Positions 26,601 through 35,163 of a stretch of 64,000 nucleotides of DNA are shown piece by piece. The DNA is from Acidimicrobiia bacterium (lineage in GTDB: Bacteria; Actinomycetota; Acidimicrobiia; IMCC26256; JAGNEX01), in the NCBI GenBank assembly GCA_020637365.1, contig JACJWE010000002.1, positions 620,001 to 684,000 of the forward strand, given 5' to 3'. How positions within the stretch are numbered: position 1 is the first letter of the stretch; each line of letters begins with the position of its first letter. The notes below the pieces were generated by a model. That model did not search any database, was not told the origin of the DNA, and saw only the letters and a list, made by a program, of their open reading frames with translations. The translations under genes and the position numbers were made by a program.

Positions 26601-26930
26601 ACGGTCGAACGGATCACCGATGACGGTGTCGCGATGCGTGTGGGTGAGGCGTTGTTGCGTATCCAATGGACCGCAGAGATCACCGTTGATGGGACCACGA
26701 TGTGCCTGGCTCAACCGTCGCGCGACCCGCAGTGGTCCGAACGCGCGCTCGATGAGCTGAAAAGGTGGCGTACCAAGACAGCTCAGGCCGACTCAGTTCC
26801 AGCTTACGTGGTGTTCAATGACGCGACGCTGGGTCAGATCAGCCACGAACTGCCGACAACATTGGACGAACTCGCCCTATGTCGGGAGTGGGCCCGGCCA
26901 AACTCGACCGATATGGCGACGAAGTATTAG
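23616..26930 (+). CDS. UvrD/Rep-type ATP-dependent DNA helicase with unusual N-terminal extension
   Basis: A 1104-residue superfamily 1A helicase. The helicase core starts only near residue 335: Walker A APAGSGKTR about 349, motif II LVDEFQD about 532, motif III GVGDDDQTIYGYNGAD, motif IV NYRCPPGVV, motif V STIHKVKGQQWPHVIVHG and motif VI VAMTRASERL about 899. Before the core there is a CxxC..C element (CGHCGGAHASVAEIRQC, residues 6-22), a disordered Asp/Ala/Arg stretch (to about 100), and a roughly 200-residue domain I do not recognise (DPWRWAGPDELGRGVILR onward). After the core there is a basic linker and a small beta-rich domain (IQWTAEITVDGTTM). The C-terminal HRDC of UvrD2 is not evident. 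It probably acts in repair or fork processing. Confidence 0.85.
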   Translation: MNEIRCGHCGGAHASVAEIRQCSSTSSAVSDARADHDEPPHDTDADAAVAGRVSARGGAERSAQRAVPTGRPAGAVSGRSGSQPSMSGVFDVRPTSGAVIATSSEDPWRWAGPDELGRGVILRSDQDVPEPWVDAPVVELPAAFDKGLARAVADLQVAWSTRQRIVVRLAEDSVIDGQLASGGEVMTVEPWTMAPTFTFARDQLAFLLSANLVDGRDGRFTWRWAALAIDLGATLDGTEPGRREPSTHRPGTASGAADQSEGGDVTVAGVGRVWCDGGPFHPTPVEDIPVLGWQNIERSALKPWGSNASPGDGAGRSGSAQAPEPGAMLAPDQLAAVTHSGGATRIVAPAGSGKTRVLTERLRQLADVWGYPSASLTVVAFNRRARDELVERTTGLAAMHIRTLNSLGLAIVAGDRPFTVGERGPRPRMLSERDQRALLDELVGFKRSLSQDPAAPWLEALRAVRLGLINPEQVEEEFGGDVDGLTDVFPRYRDRLKAMNALDFDEQIYGAVEILMTDPDRRRRAQQAMRMVLVDEFQDLTPAHVLLIRLCAAPGFDVFGVGDDDQTIYGYNGADPKWLIHFDQVAPGAASRALTVNYRCPPGVVDAARSLLTYNEHRVDKEIFATPGRTGNELDVAVLAVDDETAATVDAVVEQLTERDPGDVAVLTRVNVTLAAVQVALSVAGVPVVNTVDSAVLNRTGLRAALAWLRLGLYPDQLDARLIADAARRPSRALSPKVVEWMGEQRSVSGLARLAGRLDDKSADKVKGFCSDLEGLVAVCRAGSASAAIGHIREDIGLGSALTSLDLSRRAVERASHADDLDALLALARLHEDPDDFATWLRQSLDAPGVPIGSGVVLSTIHKVKGQQWPHVIVHGVDIGRFPHALAEDIEEERRVFHVAMTRASERLTVVADRDLASPFIAEMRGERPRRKLGSSRPTQPPSASGGRSRGTTGTGVRVSPAGTSKRRRSQSKGTSQPVWYPILGAEVHHGGHRGTVERITDDGVAMRVGEALLRIQWTAEITVDGTTMCLAQPSRDPQWSERALDELKRWRTKTAQADSVPAYVVFNDATLGQISHELPTTLDELALCREWARPNSTDMATKY

Positions 26931-26984
26931 GGATTATCAGCGACTCTGAATAGCCACACCGTCGTTGGATGATCCGCCGGTTCC

Positions 26985-28919
26985 TCAGCCCTCTGCCAGA
27001 TAACGGGACTTGATCTGATCGACGATCGAAGCGTCAGCGAGGGTCGTGGTGTCCCCAAGCGTCTCATCTTGCGCGACGTTACGCAGCAGCCGCCTCATGA
27101 TCTTGCCGGAACGAGTCTTGGGAAGATCTTCGGTAAACAGCAGCGTCTTGGGCTTTGCGATCGGTCCAATCACCGTGGCGACATGGTCTCTGACCGAGGC
27201 ATACAACTCTTCGTTTGCCACAAAACCCGAGCGCAACACAACAAACGCTGCGATCGCCTGGCCGGTGGTCGCGTCGTTTCGCCCGGTCACAGCGGCTTCT
27301 GCCACCGCGGGATGGTCGACGAGGGCAGATTCGACTTCGGTCGTCGAAATCCGGTGACCGGAAATGTTCATGACGTCATCGACTCGGCCGAGGAGCCAGA
27401 AATATCCGTCTTCGTCGCGTTTGGCTCCGTCACCGGCAAAGTACATACCGGGAAAACGCGACCAATATGTCTCTTTGAAGCGGTCCGGATCGCCCCAAAT
27501 GCCGCGCAACATCGCCGGCCACGGCTTGTTGAGCACCAAGTACCCACCACCGGGAGCGGGGACGGGATTGCCGTCATCGTTGACGATTTCTGCGGAGATC
27601 CCTGGGATGGGGACGGTTGCGGAGCCCGGCTTCGTGGTCGTGATCGCCGGCAGGGGCGAGATCATGATCCCTCCCGTTTCGGTTTGCCACCACGTATCGA
27701 CGACCGGGCAGGTACCCAACCCGATCACACGGTGATACCACATCCACGCTTCGGGGTTGATGGGTTCACCAACGGATCCAAGCAACCGCAGCGAAGACAA
27801 ATCGCAGCGTTCGGGGTACTGCTCTCCCCATTTCATGAAGGTACGGATCGCGGTTGGTGCGGTGTACAAGATCGTGACGCCGTAGCGCTCAACGATCGTC
27901 CAAAAGCGATCCTTGTCCGGTGTGTCGGGGGTGCCTTCGTAGATGACCGACGTAGCTCCGTTCGTGAGTGGCCCATAAACGATGTAGCTGTGCCCGGTAA
28001 CCCAGCCGATATCGGCGGCACACCAGTACACATCGCTCTCGGCCTTCAGGTCGAAGACGGCGCGATGCGTAAAGGCCACCTGGGTGAGGTAGCCGCCGGT
28101 CGTGTGGACGATGCCTTTGGGGCTCGCGGTCGTCCCCGACGTGTACAACAAGAACAGCAGATCTTCGCTGTCCATGGGTTCGGCCGGGCAGTGAGCGGCA
28201 GCGTCCTTCATCAGGTCGTGGTACCAGTGGTCCCGACCGTCGACCCAGTCGACAGGGTTCTTGCCCCGCTTGACGACGACAACGTCGGTGATCGAGGGTG
28301 TCGATTCCAACGCTTCATCTGCAGCGGGTTTCAGCGGAGACACATCACCGCGCCGGAATCCACCGTCGGCGGTGATCAGCACCTTGCAGGTCGCGTCGTT
28401 GATGCGGTCCGCCAGTGCAGATGACGAAAAGCCGCCGAACACTACTGAATGGGCAGCACCGATCCGGGCGCAGGCCAACATTGCGACCGGCAGTTCGGGA
28501 ATCATCGGCATGTAGATCGCGACGCGGTCGCCCTTGGTGACACCTAAGGACTTCAACACATTGGCGAACCGAGAGACCTCAGCCAACAGGTCGGAATAGG
28601 TAATGGTTCGTGTGTCGCCGGGTTCGCCTTCCCAGTGATAGGCCACACGTTCTCCGTGTCCCGCGTCAACATGACGGTCGAGGCAGTTGGTCGATGCATT
28701 GAGTTGCCCGCCGATGAACCATTTGGCGAATGGCAGTTCCCATTCGAGGACGGTGCTCCACGGCGTGATCCAGTCGAGCTCTTTAGCCTGTTCCGCCCAG
28801 AAGTTTTCGGGATCTGCCGCCGCCTGGTCGTAGATATCCGGGTCGTTGAACTCTGCATGTTTGACGAAGACCTCGCCAGGAGGAAAGGTCCGGGTTTCGG
28901 CCAAGAGATTCTCGATCAT
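26985..28919 (-). CDS. acs: Acetyl-CoA synthetase
   Basis: Acs activates acetate to acetyl-CoA through acetyl-AMP. The 644-residue length is typical. It opens with FAKWFIGGQLNASTNCLDRH and has the P-loop-like phosphate site YTSGTTASPKGIVHTTGGY near 257 (the usual SGSTG is SGTTA), ATP motif VVDTWWQTETGG, and the C-terminal domain with the catalytic Lys in KTRSGKIMRR near 605, the residue controlled by acetylation in other bacteria. ATG 28919 is preceded by AGGA. It is divergent from the lipoprotein gene at 29183. Confidence 0.96.
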   Translation of the reverse strand: MIENLLAETRTFPPGEVFVKHAEFNDPDIYDQAAADPENFWAEQAKELDWITPWSTVLEWELPFAKWFIGGQLNASTNCLDRHVDAGHGERVAYHWEGEPGDTRTITYSDLLAEVSRFANVLKSLGVTKGDRVAIYMPMIPELPVAMLACARIGAAHSVVFGGFSSSALADRINDATCKVLITADGGFRRGDVSPLKPAADEALESTPSITDVVVVKRGKNPVDWVDGRDHWYHDLMKDAAAHCPAEPMDSEDLLFLLYTSGTTASPKGIVHTTGGYLTQVAFTHRAVFDLKAESDVYWCAADIGWVTGHSYIVYGPLTNGATSVIYEGTPDTPDKDRFWTIVERYGVTILYTAPTAIRTFMKWGEQYPERCDLSSLRLLGSVGEPINPEAWMWYHRVIGLGTCPVVDTWWQTETGGIMISPLPAITTTKPGSATVPIPGISAEIVNDDGNPVPAPGGGYLVLNKPWPAMLRGIWGDPDRFKETYWSRFPGMYFAGDGAKRDEDGYFWLLGRVDDVMNISGHRISTTEVESALVDHPAVAEAAVTGRNDATTGQAIAAFVVLRSGFVANEELYASVRDHVATVIGPIAKPKTLLFTEDLPKTRSGKIMRRLLRNVAQDETLGDTTTLADASIVDQIKSRYLAEG

Positions 28920-29182
28920 TGAAGGTCCTCACAGGCGTGGCAGAGGTGTGGCGTGGCAGAGGTGTGCGTGCCGACCGATCGTCGTTTGGTCGACGGCTTT
29001 CACACTGCCTTGTAGTCGCCCATCCGTCAACCGATGGCCAACACCAACGTTTCCTTTGCGACGCCACCGACCCGACAGCCCTTGCCCTAGTGTCGTCGTC
29101 ATCGTCGTCGACGACCGTCGACGACCGCCGACGGCAGAGGCGCCGAACTCGTGCGGCAGCGGAACATGTGAGGACGCCGGAC

Positions 29183-30583
29183 ATGACAGGTACCAAGCGA
29201 GTTGGACGCAAACAGCACATGGTTCGAAACACGCTGCGTTCTGTCCTGGCGCTGAGCGTTGGTCTCTCGTTCTTGGCGGGATCGCTCGCCGCATGTTCAT
29301 CACAGGACGATGACACGTCGAGCCCTGCCACGGTTTCCCAGGTTGACCGCGACACGGCCGCTTTATCAGTCGAGGCCTCTGACGATTCCATGATCGCGAC
29401 GACAACTGTGGAGCTCGACGCCACCACCGCGACCGCCGCGCAAGACCCATCGTTGGCGCTTTTCGATGTCACGGTGCCCTCGGGGATCGCGCAGGTATCG
29501 ATACCGATTCCCGAAGGGTGGGATCGGGACGACGATGGTGCCTTGGCTCCGATCGGCTCTCATAGTTACCTCAATGACTTTGCGTTCGAAGGAACCTGTG
29601 GCGGTTCCTGTGACCCCGATCAGACGCCGGAACATATGGAGGCTGATCTCGAAGATGTGGTCGCAACGCCAATCGTCGTGTTCGACCTCGACGACCATCA
29701 GTACGAGAGCACGCCCAGGGTGACCGACTCGATCGATGATGGCCTCATCCAGATCCGCCTGATCGAACACACCTATCCAAAGGCATTGACCGAGCTCGCT
29801 GATTCCTACAGATCGGCTGGCGATGAGAAGGCCGCAGCGGCACCCACGTTCGAGCAATATTCTGAACCGACCTATGAGATCTATTGCTTTGCAAGCTTTC
29901 CCGATGAGCCGTTTTATGTCTACGGTCATCGAATCGTCGCCGCTGGGGACTGGAAAACCGAATGGAATGTCTTGAGCCAAGCGTGTGCTGAGACCACTCT
30001 CCATCAGGTCAAGGCTGCCGAAACCTTCGATGCTGGTGACGAGGTCACGATCGATACCGACGATTTCGGCGATGTGCATCAGGTCATCGCGACGATCCCA
30101 GCCGGATGGGAGTACGTCGAGGGCGAGGGGATGGTCCCGGTCTCAGGGGGTCCCTATGACGGAGCGCTCAACATGCGCATCACGGTCGACTGCAACGGAT
30201 CCTGTGATCCGCAAATGATCCCCGACCAGCTCGACGCCTATCAACAAGACCTGCTGAACCCCCGCAGCTACTTCCCCGAGGTCGACGGCGACGAAGTGCT
30301 ATTGCCCGTGACTGTCGTTGACAAGATCAGCGGTGAACATGGTTCGGGTGCGTTCTTGTTGCGCGTCACCAGCCCTCATGATGGAGTCGGCGACAACTCA
30401 GATGCCGAAGGTTCGGAGGACAGCCTTCCCGACCTGGAGTTTGATTGCGCGTCTTGGGACGGCCAGTCGGACCGATTCATCGTTATGCGCGCCGATTCCG
30501 TTCCCGAATCGGCGCTCGACAGTTTCGAATCGTTCGCCAAAAGCTGCGCGCAGCTCGAGCTCAAACCGATCGAAGGTCCCTAG
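29183..30583 (+). CDS. Lipoprotein with internally duplicated domain (unknown function)
   Basis: A 466-residue secreted lipoprotein; the signal (RSVLALSVGLSFLAGSLAAC) gives Cys38, followed by an Asp/Ser/Thr linker. The mature part seems to hold two copies of one domain: the first has IPIPEGWDRDDDGALAPIG then GTCGGSCDPDQTPEHMEADL, the second ATIPAGWEYVEGEGMVPVSG then DCNGSCDPQMIPDQLDAY, with matching Cys pairs. Two more Cys near each C-terminal half suggest disulfides. No enzyme motif is visible. ATG 29183 has GAGGA 8 bases upstream; the frame upstream to 28919 is a low-complexity GTC-rich stretch and does not look coding. I recognise no family. Confidence 0.8.
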   Translation: MTGTKRVGRKQHMVRNTLRSVLALSVGLSFLAGSLAACSSQDDDTSSPATVSQVDRDTAALSVEASDDSMIATTTVELDATTATAAQDPSLALFDVTVPSGIAQVSIPIPEGWDRDDDGALAPIGSHSYLNDFAFEGTCGGSCDPDQTPEHMEADLEDVVATPIVVFDLDDHQYESTPRVTDSIDDGLIQIRLIEHTYPKALTELADSYRSAGDEKAAAAPTFEQYSEPTYEIYCFASFPDEPFYVYGHRIVAAGDWKTEWNVLSQACAETTLHQVKAAETFDAGDEVTIDTDDFGDVHQVIATIPAGWEYVEGEGMVPVSGGPYDGALNMRITVDCNGSCDPQMIPDQLDAYQQDLLNPRSYFPEVDGDEVLLPVTVVDKISGEHGSGAFLLRVTSPHDGVGDNSDAEGSEDSLPDLEFDCASWDGQSDRFIVMRADSVPESALDSFESFAKSCAQLELKPIEGP

Positions 30584-30585
30584 TA

Positions 30586-30724
30586 GGTCGGAGGCTGCGA
30601 ACTGACTGGACCGATGCTCGGTTGCGTATTTCCCGCTCGTGCAGCTTGCGCTGCGGGCCGCTCGGGCCACGGCCCGGGCTATTCGCCGGGCCTCTTAGCG
30701 GGTCGGAGGCCAGGAACTGACCTG
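30586..30724. repeat. Imperfect direct repeats flanking a hairpin element
   Basis: GGTCGGAGGCTGCGAACTGA at 30586-30605 (extending to 30609) recurs as GGTCGGAGGCCAGGAACTGA at 30701-30720, 115 bases apart. They bracket copy A of the dispersed hairpin repeat, in the convergent gap between the lipoprotein and protease genes. Confidence 0.75.
30641..30698. repeat. Dispersed GC-rich hairpin repeat, copy A
   Basis: 58 bp, 53 identical to copy B (59376-59433) by eye. It has two inverted repeats: GCAGC..GCTGC and CGGGCC-AC-GGCCCG. It sits between two convergent genes and may act as a bidirectional terminator. Confidence 0.85.
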
Positions 30725-30758
30725 GGCGCGGCTCACCTGGGCGCCAATGAGCGAGAAC

Positions 30759-32393
30759 CTACTTGTGAAACTGCAGGTTGGGGCCCACGGTGAGGGCGTA
30801 ACCAGCTGCAACCTCGGGCGCAAAGCTGCGAACGACGACCGTATATGGCCCGTTGTTATCGGGTTCGAACCTCATTTCGGTCGACGTCCCGTAGAGCCCA
30901 AGGTTTGAGTCATCCTCTTCAGCGACGACGGTACCGTCGCCGTCAAGTACCCAAAGGAAGGTATCGAAGAGGCCATCTACGCGCAGCGTGATGGGGTCAT
31001 CGCCGCTGGTGTCGAGGTCGAAATAGTCCATGTCACCCGGAAAATCGAGCACCCCCATCACCTTGTCGCCAGCTGAAACCGAACCGGAATCCGAATCAGG
31101 TGCTGGCGTCAACGCGAAGTTGGACGTCACCTCTAACGTCCCAGGTTCACCGCTCACGTTCCAGATTGAAACCACATACATCCCCGCGCCGTCGACTTCG
31201 CCGACGAGCTCTACGTCGCTGTCTGCGTCCGTGAGGAAGTTGGCGTTCTGCGCGGCAAGAAAGTCGTCAAGCTGGGTTTCGGTGAGGACTCCGTCGTCGA
31301 CGAGTGCCCGCACTTCAACCTCGTAAAACTCCCATTCGAGGAGGTCTCCTCCGGTAACTTGCTCCATGCTCAAACCCGCTTCGTTGGCAAAATCGCGGAG
31401 ATCGACTTCGGTATAGACGATCTCGTCCTGGGAGCCACCTGACGATTCGGCTGCCGCACCGGAACGCTCGATCGTGTAGTCGAGGTCATCGAAACAGGTC
31501 GCCGGGAGATCCCCAACGGGTCCACCTTGACCGTTGGTCACACTGACACAAATGTCAGGACCATCTGTCGATGCGGAAATCTCGACCGGGATGGGTATGT
31601 CGTCGCCTTCGGGTACCGACATGTAGAACGCGATCGGCCCGCCCGTCGATGACAGCTCGATCTCGAACTCATCAGCGGTGACCGCATCATCGGGAGGACG
31701 GAACGTCTCATCGATCGTGTCGCCATCGCGGAGTGCAGCGGTTCGCAACGCGACCGCCGCAGCGTCTTCAACCAGCGCAAAGTTCGCCTCGGTGAACGAG
31801 CCAAGTCCCGAGATTCCAATCAGGTGACCGCGGGCGTCGACGAGTGCGCCCCCAGATTGGCCGCCCGCAATCAACGCGTCGGTCTGCAAGAACACGACCC
31901 CGAGATCATCAACGCTACGCCGCCTGGAGAGTACGCCGCCCGTAATCGCTGGTTGTGGGAAGTCTTCGAGTTCACCCGGATACCCGATCAGGTACACCGT
32001 GGAGCCGATATCGACAGCACTCGAGTCGCTGAGCGCCATCGTCGGCTCTGAGGATTCGATAGGTCCCAACAGAGCAATGTCGGACACCGGATCCCAATAG
32101 GCGACCGGGGCTTCTTCGATCTCGGTACCGTCCGGGAAGGTGACCCGAACCGCTTCGAGGGGATAGGTGACGTGGTAGTTCGTCACGATCCAACCGTCCT
32201 CCAACAGTACGCCGCTACCAGAGGATCCGTCGGGCTGTTGAATGAACACCACCGACGGGCTGACCTTCTCAAAGATCGTGGCTGCGTCTGTTGGCGAATC
32301 GTTGTGGTTGACGGCGACCAGGATGGAGATGACCATCGCCAAACCGGCGGCGACTAGAGCGAACCAAGCTGTCAACGACGTTCGTGATCGCAC
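30759..32393 (-). CDS. S1C trypsin-like serine protease, membrane anchored, with C-terminal PPC-like domain
   Basis: A DegP/HtrA-type protease facing the extracytoplasmic side. I start it at GTG 32393, since GAGGAG lies 5 bases upstream; TTG 32450 is the alternative. It has 544 residues. A membrane anchor is at about 8-28 (AWFALVAAGLAMVISILVAV). The triad is His74 (VTNYHV), Asp105 (SDIALL) and Ser180 (GGQSGGAL). No PDZ follows; instead come an unassigned acidic middle region and a C-terminal beta domain with the bacterial pre-peptidase (PPC) pattern (VLDFPGDMDYFDLD, TEMRFEPDNNGPYTVVV). Quality control or signalling at the envelope is the likely role. Confidence 0.87.
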   Translation of the reverse strand: MRSRTSLTAWFALVAAGLAMVISILVAVNHNDSPTDAATIFEKVSPSVVFIQQPDGSSGSGVLLEDGWIVTNYHVTYPLEAVRVTFPDGTEIEEAPVAYWDPVSDIALLGPIESSEPTMALSDSSAVDIGSTVYLIGYPGELEDFPQPAITGGVLSRRRSVDDLGVVFLQTDALIAGGQSGGALVDARGHLIGISGLGSFTEANFALVEDAAAVALRTAALRDGDTIDETFRPPDDAVTADEFEIELSSTGGPIAFYMSVPEGDDIPIPVEISASTDGPDICVSVTNGQGGPVGDLPATCFDDLDYTIERSGAAAESSGGSQDEIVYTEVDLRDFANEAGLSMEQVTGGDLLEWEFYEVEVRALVDDGVLTETQLDDFLAAQNANFLTDADSDVELVGEVDGAGMYVVSIWNVSGEPGTLEVTSNFALTPAPDSDSGSVSAGDKVMGVLDFPGDMDYFDLDTSGDDPITLRVDGLFDTFLWVLDGDGTVVAEEDDSNLGLYGTSTEMRFEPDNNGPYTVVVRSFAPEVAAGYALTVGPNLQFHK

Positions 32394-32510
32394 TACCGCT
32401 CCTCGCGCGTTCCTGTTAAGCGTCCGACTGGCGATTGCGCGACGCCGCAACTTCCCGATGGTAGACGGTTGACGGGAGAGCTTGGAGTTACTTGGAGTCG
32501 ATTCGTGTGA

Positions 32511-33821
32511 TCAAGGAGCTGCCGTGGTCCCGATCGGACCGTAAGGATCGATGGCTTCGACCGGCACCGTCGTCGCCGATTCAGGGCCCGCTGCTGCCGG
32601 GCGTGAGGTACAGGGATCGATCCCCTTGGCGGTCAGGACCCGGCGGATTGCTTCATTGAGACGGTTCTCGGGAACGGTGCCCGTTTCGACCGCCGTTTCG
32701 ATCGCTTCGGCGACAGCGTCGACGTCTGCGGGGTCGTTACTACCGAGTAGGAGGAGGTCGTTACCGGCTTTCAATGCCTCGACCGAGGCCTCTGGCAGTG
32801 TGTAGGACTGGGCGATTGCGCCCATTGAAAGTGCGTCCGTAATGACGAGACCGTCAAAGCGATACTCGTATCGGAGCAACCCGCGGATCATCTCTTCGGA
32901 CAGAGATGCTGGTTTGTCGCCGGTGACGTCAGGAATGACGATATGGCCGACCATCACGGCGACATCGTCAGCGAGCAAGGGTTCGAAGGCCAGGAGGTCA
33001 CGGGCGCGGAGTTCTTCGAGGGTAGGGCCGACGACGGGGGCGTCATGACTGTCGCCCGAGACGTGCCCGTGGCCAGGAAAATGCTTGAGCGTCGGCAGCA
33101 CACCCGCGTTTGACCACGCGTCGATCGCGGCTTGGGCGAACTGGACGACGACGGCAGGATCGTCGCCATAGGACCGAGTACCAATTGCACCAGCGGTCGC
33201 ATCGGTGGTGTCGACGTCGGGTGCAAACACCAGGTCCACACCGAGATCGGCGGCCTGGGTGGCGACGGCGCTGTAGGTTGCCCGGGCTGCAGCGACGTTA
33301 CCTTCGGCAGCGATCGAACGTGCGCTGGCCAGATCGCCGACGAGCGGTTCGAGATACTGCACGGTGCCGCCCTCTTCGTCGACGGCGATGAACGGTGGAA
33401 CGTCACCCCCGGAGGCTCGCCATGCCGTCACCGCTTCTTTGAGGTTGTCGCCGGGCGCGTTGCGCAAGAACAGTGCCCCGATACCGGCAGACGCGACCGT
33501 GTCGACCAGGTCGGGGTCGTCGACGGGCGCATCGAAGGCCAAGACCTGAAGCGTTCGCGACCGTTTTGGCCAGGTCGCCAGGCAATCGTCGGATGCCTGG
33601 GCATCCGCCAAGGCTCTGTCGATAGTCGTCGTGGTCGCATCGGCCAGCGTGGTCGAGGTTTGAGCGCTCAGCACGGTGGTGTCGCCGTCATCGCTGGTGT
33701 CACGCGATGTAATCGCCCACAAAGCGAGGGATACAACGGCGGCGACCATGAACGCGCCGCCGAGTATCCGCATCTGACGCACACGGCGCCGGCGTTCCCA
33801 ACGGCTACGACTTGAAGCCAT
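32511..33821 (-). CDS. Glycoside hydrolase family 3 protein (NagZ-like beta-N-acetylhexosaminidase)
   Basis: A 436-residue secreted or anchored GH3 enzyme. The N-terminus is strongly basic (RSRWERRRRVRQ), then one membrane segment (about 18-37, ILGGAFMVAAVVSLALWAI) and a Thr/Ala linker precede the TIM-barrel domain. NagZ-type signatures are VDEEGGTV, LKHFPGHGHVSGDSH (the catalytic Asp-His loop) and VITDALSMGAI, which holds the Asp nucleophile near 325. It lacks the second GH3 domain, as NagZ does. It most likely trims GlcNAc from peptidoglycan fragments outside the membrane. It runs in the same direction as the S1C protease, 117 bases upstream. Confidence 0.88.
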   Translation of the reverse strand: MASSRSRWERRRRVRQMRILGGAFMVAAVVSLALWAITSRDTSDDGDTTVLSAQTSTTLADATTTTIDRALADAQASDDCLATWPKRSRTLQVLAFDAPVDDPDLVDTVASAGIGALFLRNAPGDNLKEAVTAWRASGGDVPPFIAVDEEGGTVQYLEPLVGDLASARSIAAEGNVAAARATYSAVATQAADLGVDLVFAPDVDTTDATAGAIGTRSYGDDPAVVVQFAQAAIDAWSNAGVLPTLKHFPGHGHVSGDSHDAPVVGPTLEELRARDLLAFEPLLADDVAVMVGHIVIPDVTGDKPASLSEEMIRGLLRYEYRFDGLVITDALSMGAIAQSYTLPEASVEALKAGNDLLLLGSNDPADVDAVAEAIETAVETGTVPENRLNEAIRRVLTAKGIDPCTSRPAAAGPESATTVPVEAIDPYGPIGTTAAP

Positions 33822-33895
33822 CAGAACGCCGAACTTTCACCACTGTCACTCATGTGTGATTGGACCCTGCGAAATAGAGGTTTGATGAGCGACAG

Positions 33896-34426
33896 TTACT
33901 GGTCGCGGTCAACTTCTGTGATGGTCACGGAGTTCATGTAGAGCGGTTCGCTCGGAGGCCCGTCACCACGGGAGTACGACTCGAGCTTCTGCGCGTTTTC
34001 GAAGCCCTCGACGATGGTGCCAAAACGGGCGTAATGGGGCGGCAGACGTAGCGACCCAGAACCGGTCAGCAAGAAGAACTGTGACCCGTTGGTGTTCGGG
34101 CCAGCATTTGCCATCGCAACATCGCCCAGACGGTAGGGCGTGGTCGGCAGCTCGTCTTCGAAGCGATATCCGGGGCCGCCGGTACCGGTGCCGATGGGGC
34201 AGCCGCCCTGCACGACGAAATCGCGTACGACGCGGTGAAAGCTGAGGCCGTCGTAGAAACCCTGACGGGCGAGGAACACAAAGTTGTTGACCGTCTTCGG
34301 CGCGGCCTTCGGGTCCATGCGCACCGTGATGGGGCCAGCGGTTGTATCGAACTCGGCGATATAGATCTTGTCGAGGTCGACCTCCATTGCTGGTGGCTGG
34401 CTCCACTGCTTGGGCTTTGGACTCAT
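33896..34426 (-). CDS. Cyclophilin-type peptidyl-prolyl cis-trans isomerase
   Basis: Accelerates proline isomerisation during protein folding. The 176-residue product carries the cyclophilin core: APKTVNNFVFLARQGFYDGLSFHRVV with the catalytic Arg in FHRV, QGGCPIGTGTGGPGYRFEDE, and MANAGPNTNGSQFFL. There is no signal peptide, so it is cytoplasmic. Of two close ATGs I chose 34426: GGAGGA (34433-34438 on the minus strand) leaves 6 bases to it but none to the ATG at 34432. Confidence 0.94.
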   Translation of the reverse strand: MSPKPKQWSQPPAMEVDLDKIYIAEFDTTAGPITVRMDPKAAPKTVNNFVFLARQGFYDGLSFHRVVRDFVVQGGCPIGTGTGGPGYRFEDELPTTPYRLGDVAMANAGPNTNGSQFFLLTGSGSLRLPPHYARFGTIVEGFENAQKLESYSRGDGPPSEPLYMNSVTITEVDRDQ

Positions 34427-34697
34427 TGGCATTCCTCCGAGGGTGCCCTCGTATTTGAGGGTCGAGCTTGGTCAGTCGTTCTCAGCAATTTTGTGAGGTG
34501 AGAAGCCGACTGCTTGGTTGGGCGAACCCTACCCCGCGCCTGTGACAGTCAAGGGTCATCGAGCGCCGATTCCCCGCTGTATCAACGGACTTCCAATGCA
34601 GCCGACGGTCTGATCGTTCCCTCCGATCGCCCCCGTCTGAGCAGCGGAGTTTGCTCGGATCACCCGCTGGCACCGGCGGAGATGCCAACATGCGGGG

Positions 34698-35123
34698 ATG
34701 ACTTCGGTGTTGGCGCAGAGTTGGTTGGATGGGGAGAGTCTCACCATCCCGTTACCCGCCCCCCACGCGATCGGCGCCATATCGCTCGTCCTGTTGTTGG
34801 TAGCGACGGCTCTCGTCGGGGCACGAGCCGCTAATGCCGACTACGTGGATGGGTGGACGATGTTTTGGGTGGGACTCGCCCAAATCTCGGTTGCTGCCAA
34901 CATCGTCATTGGACTGTTGCTGCTCAACGATGGTCGAACCCTGGACCAACTCGTGCCGCACATGTTGTTGGGCCTCGCGCCACTGATGCTGTTCGTCGTG
35001 TTTGGATGGCGCGCCACACGCAAGTCGGTCGGATCGTCGCGCTACCTGTTCCTCATCATGGTATTAAGCCTGGTCACGACTGGTCTGTCGTTCGCTATTG
35101 GCGAGGGCATCAAGATCTTCTGA
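34698..35123 (+). CDS. Small four-span membrane protein (unknown)
   Basis: A 141-residue hydrophobic protein with four predicted helices: about 24-43 (AIGAISLVLLLVATALVGA), 54-75 (MFWVGLAQISVAANIVIGLLLL), 86-104 (HMLLGLAPLMLFVVFGW) and 116-136 (YLFLIMVLSLVTTGLSFAI). A polar, possibly external N-terminus precedes them. I recognise no family and see no catalytic residues. It is divergent from the cyclophilin gene across a 271-base gap that should contain both promoters. Copy C of the hairpin repeat follows it. Confidence 0.75.
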   Translation: MTSVLAQSWLDGESLTIPLPAPHAIGAISLVLLLVATALVGARAANADYVDGWTMFWVGLAQISVAANIVIGLLLLNDGRTLDQLVPHMLLGLAPLMLFVVFGWRATRKSVGSSRYLFLIMVLSLVTTGLSFAIGEGIKIF

Positions 35124-35163
35124 TCCTCGGTACCTTTGCCTGACGAGGCGATCCGCTATGAAC

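Noticed and set aside
27069..28424. Long plus-strand open frame (451 codons) opposite acs
   Set aside because: It lies wholly antisense to acetyl-CoA synthetase, a clear enzyme, and its translation is Arg/His/Gly-rich without any family pattern, as expected of a high-GC shadow.
28919..29182. N-terminal extension of the duplicated-domain lipoprotein
   Set aside because: It would bury the lipoprotein signal behind 88 Arg/Ser-rich residues; ATG 29183 has its own ribosome site.
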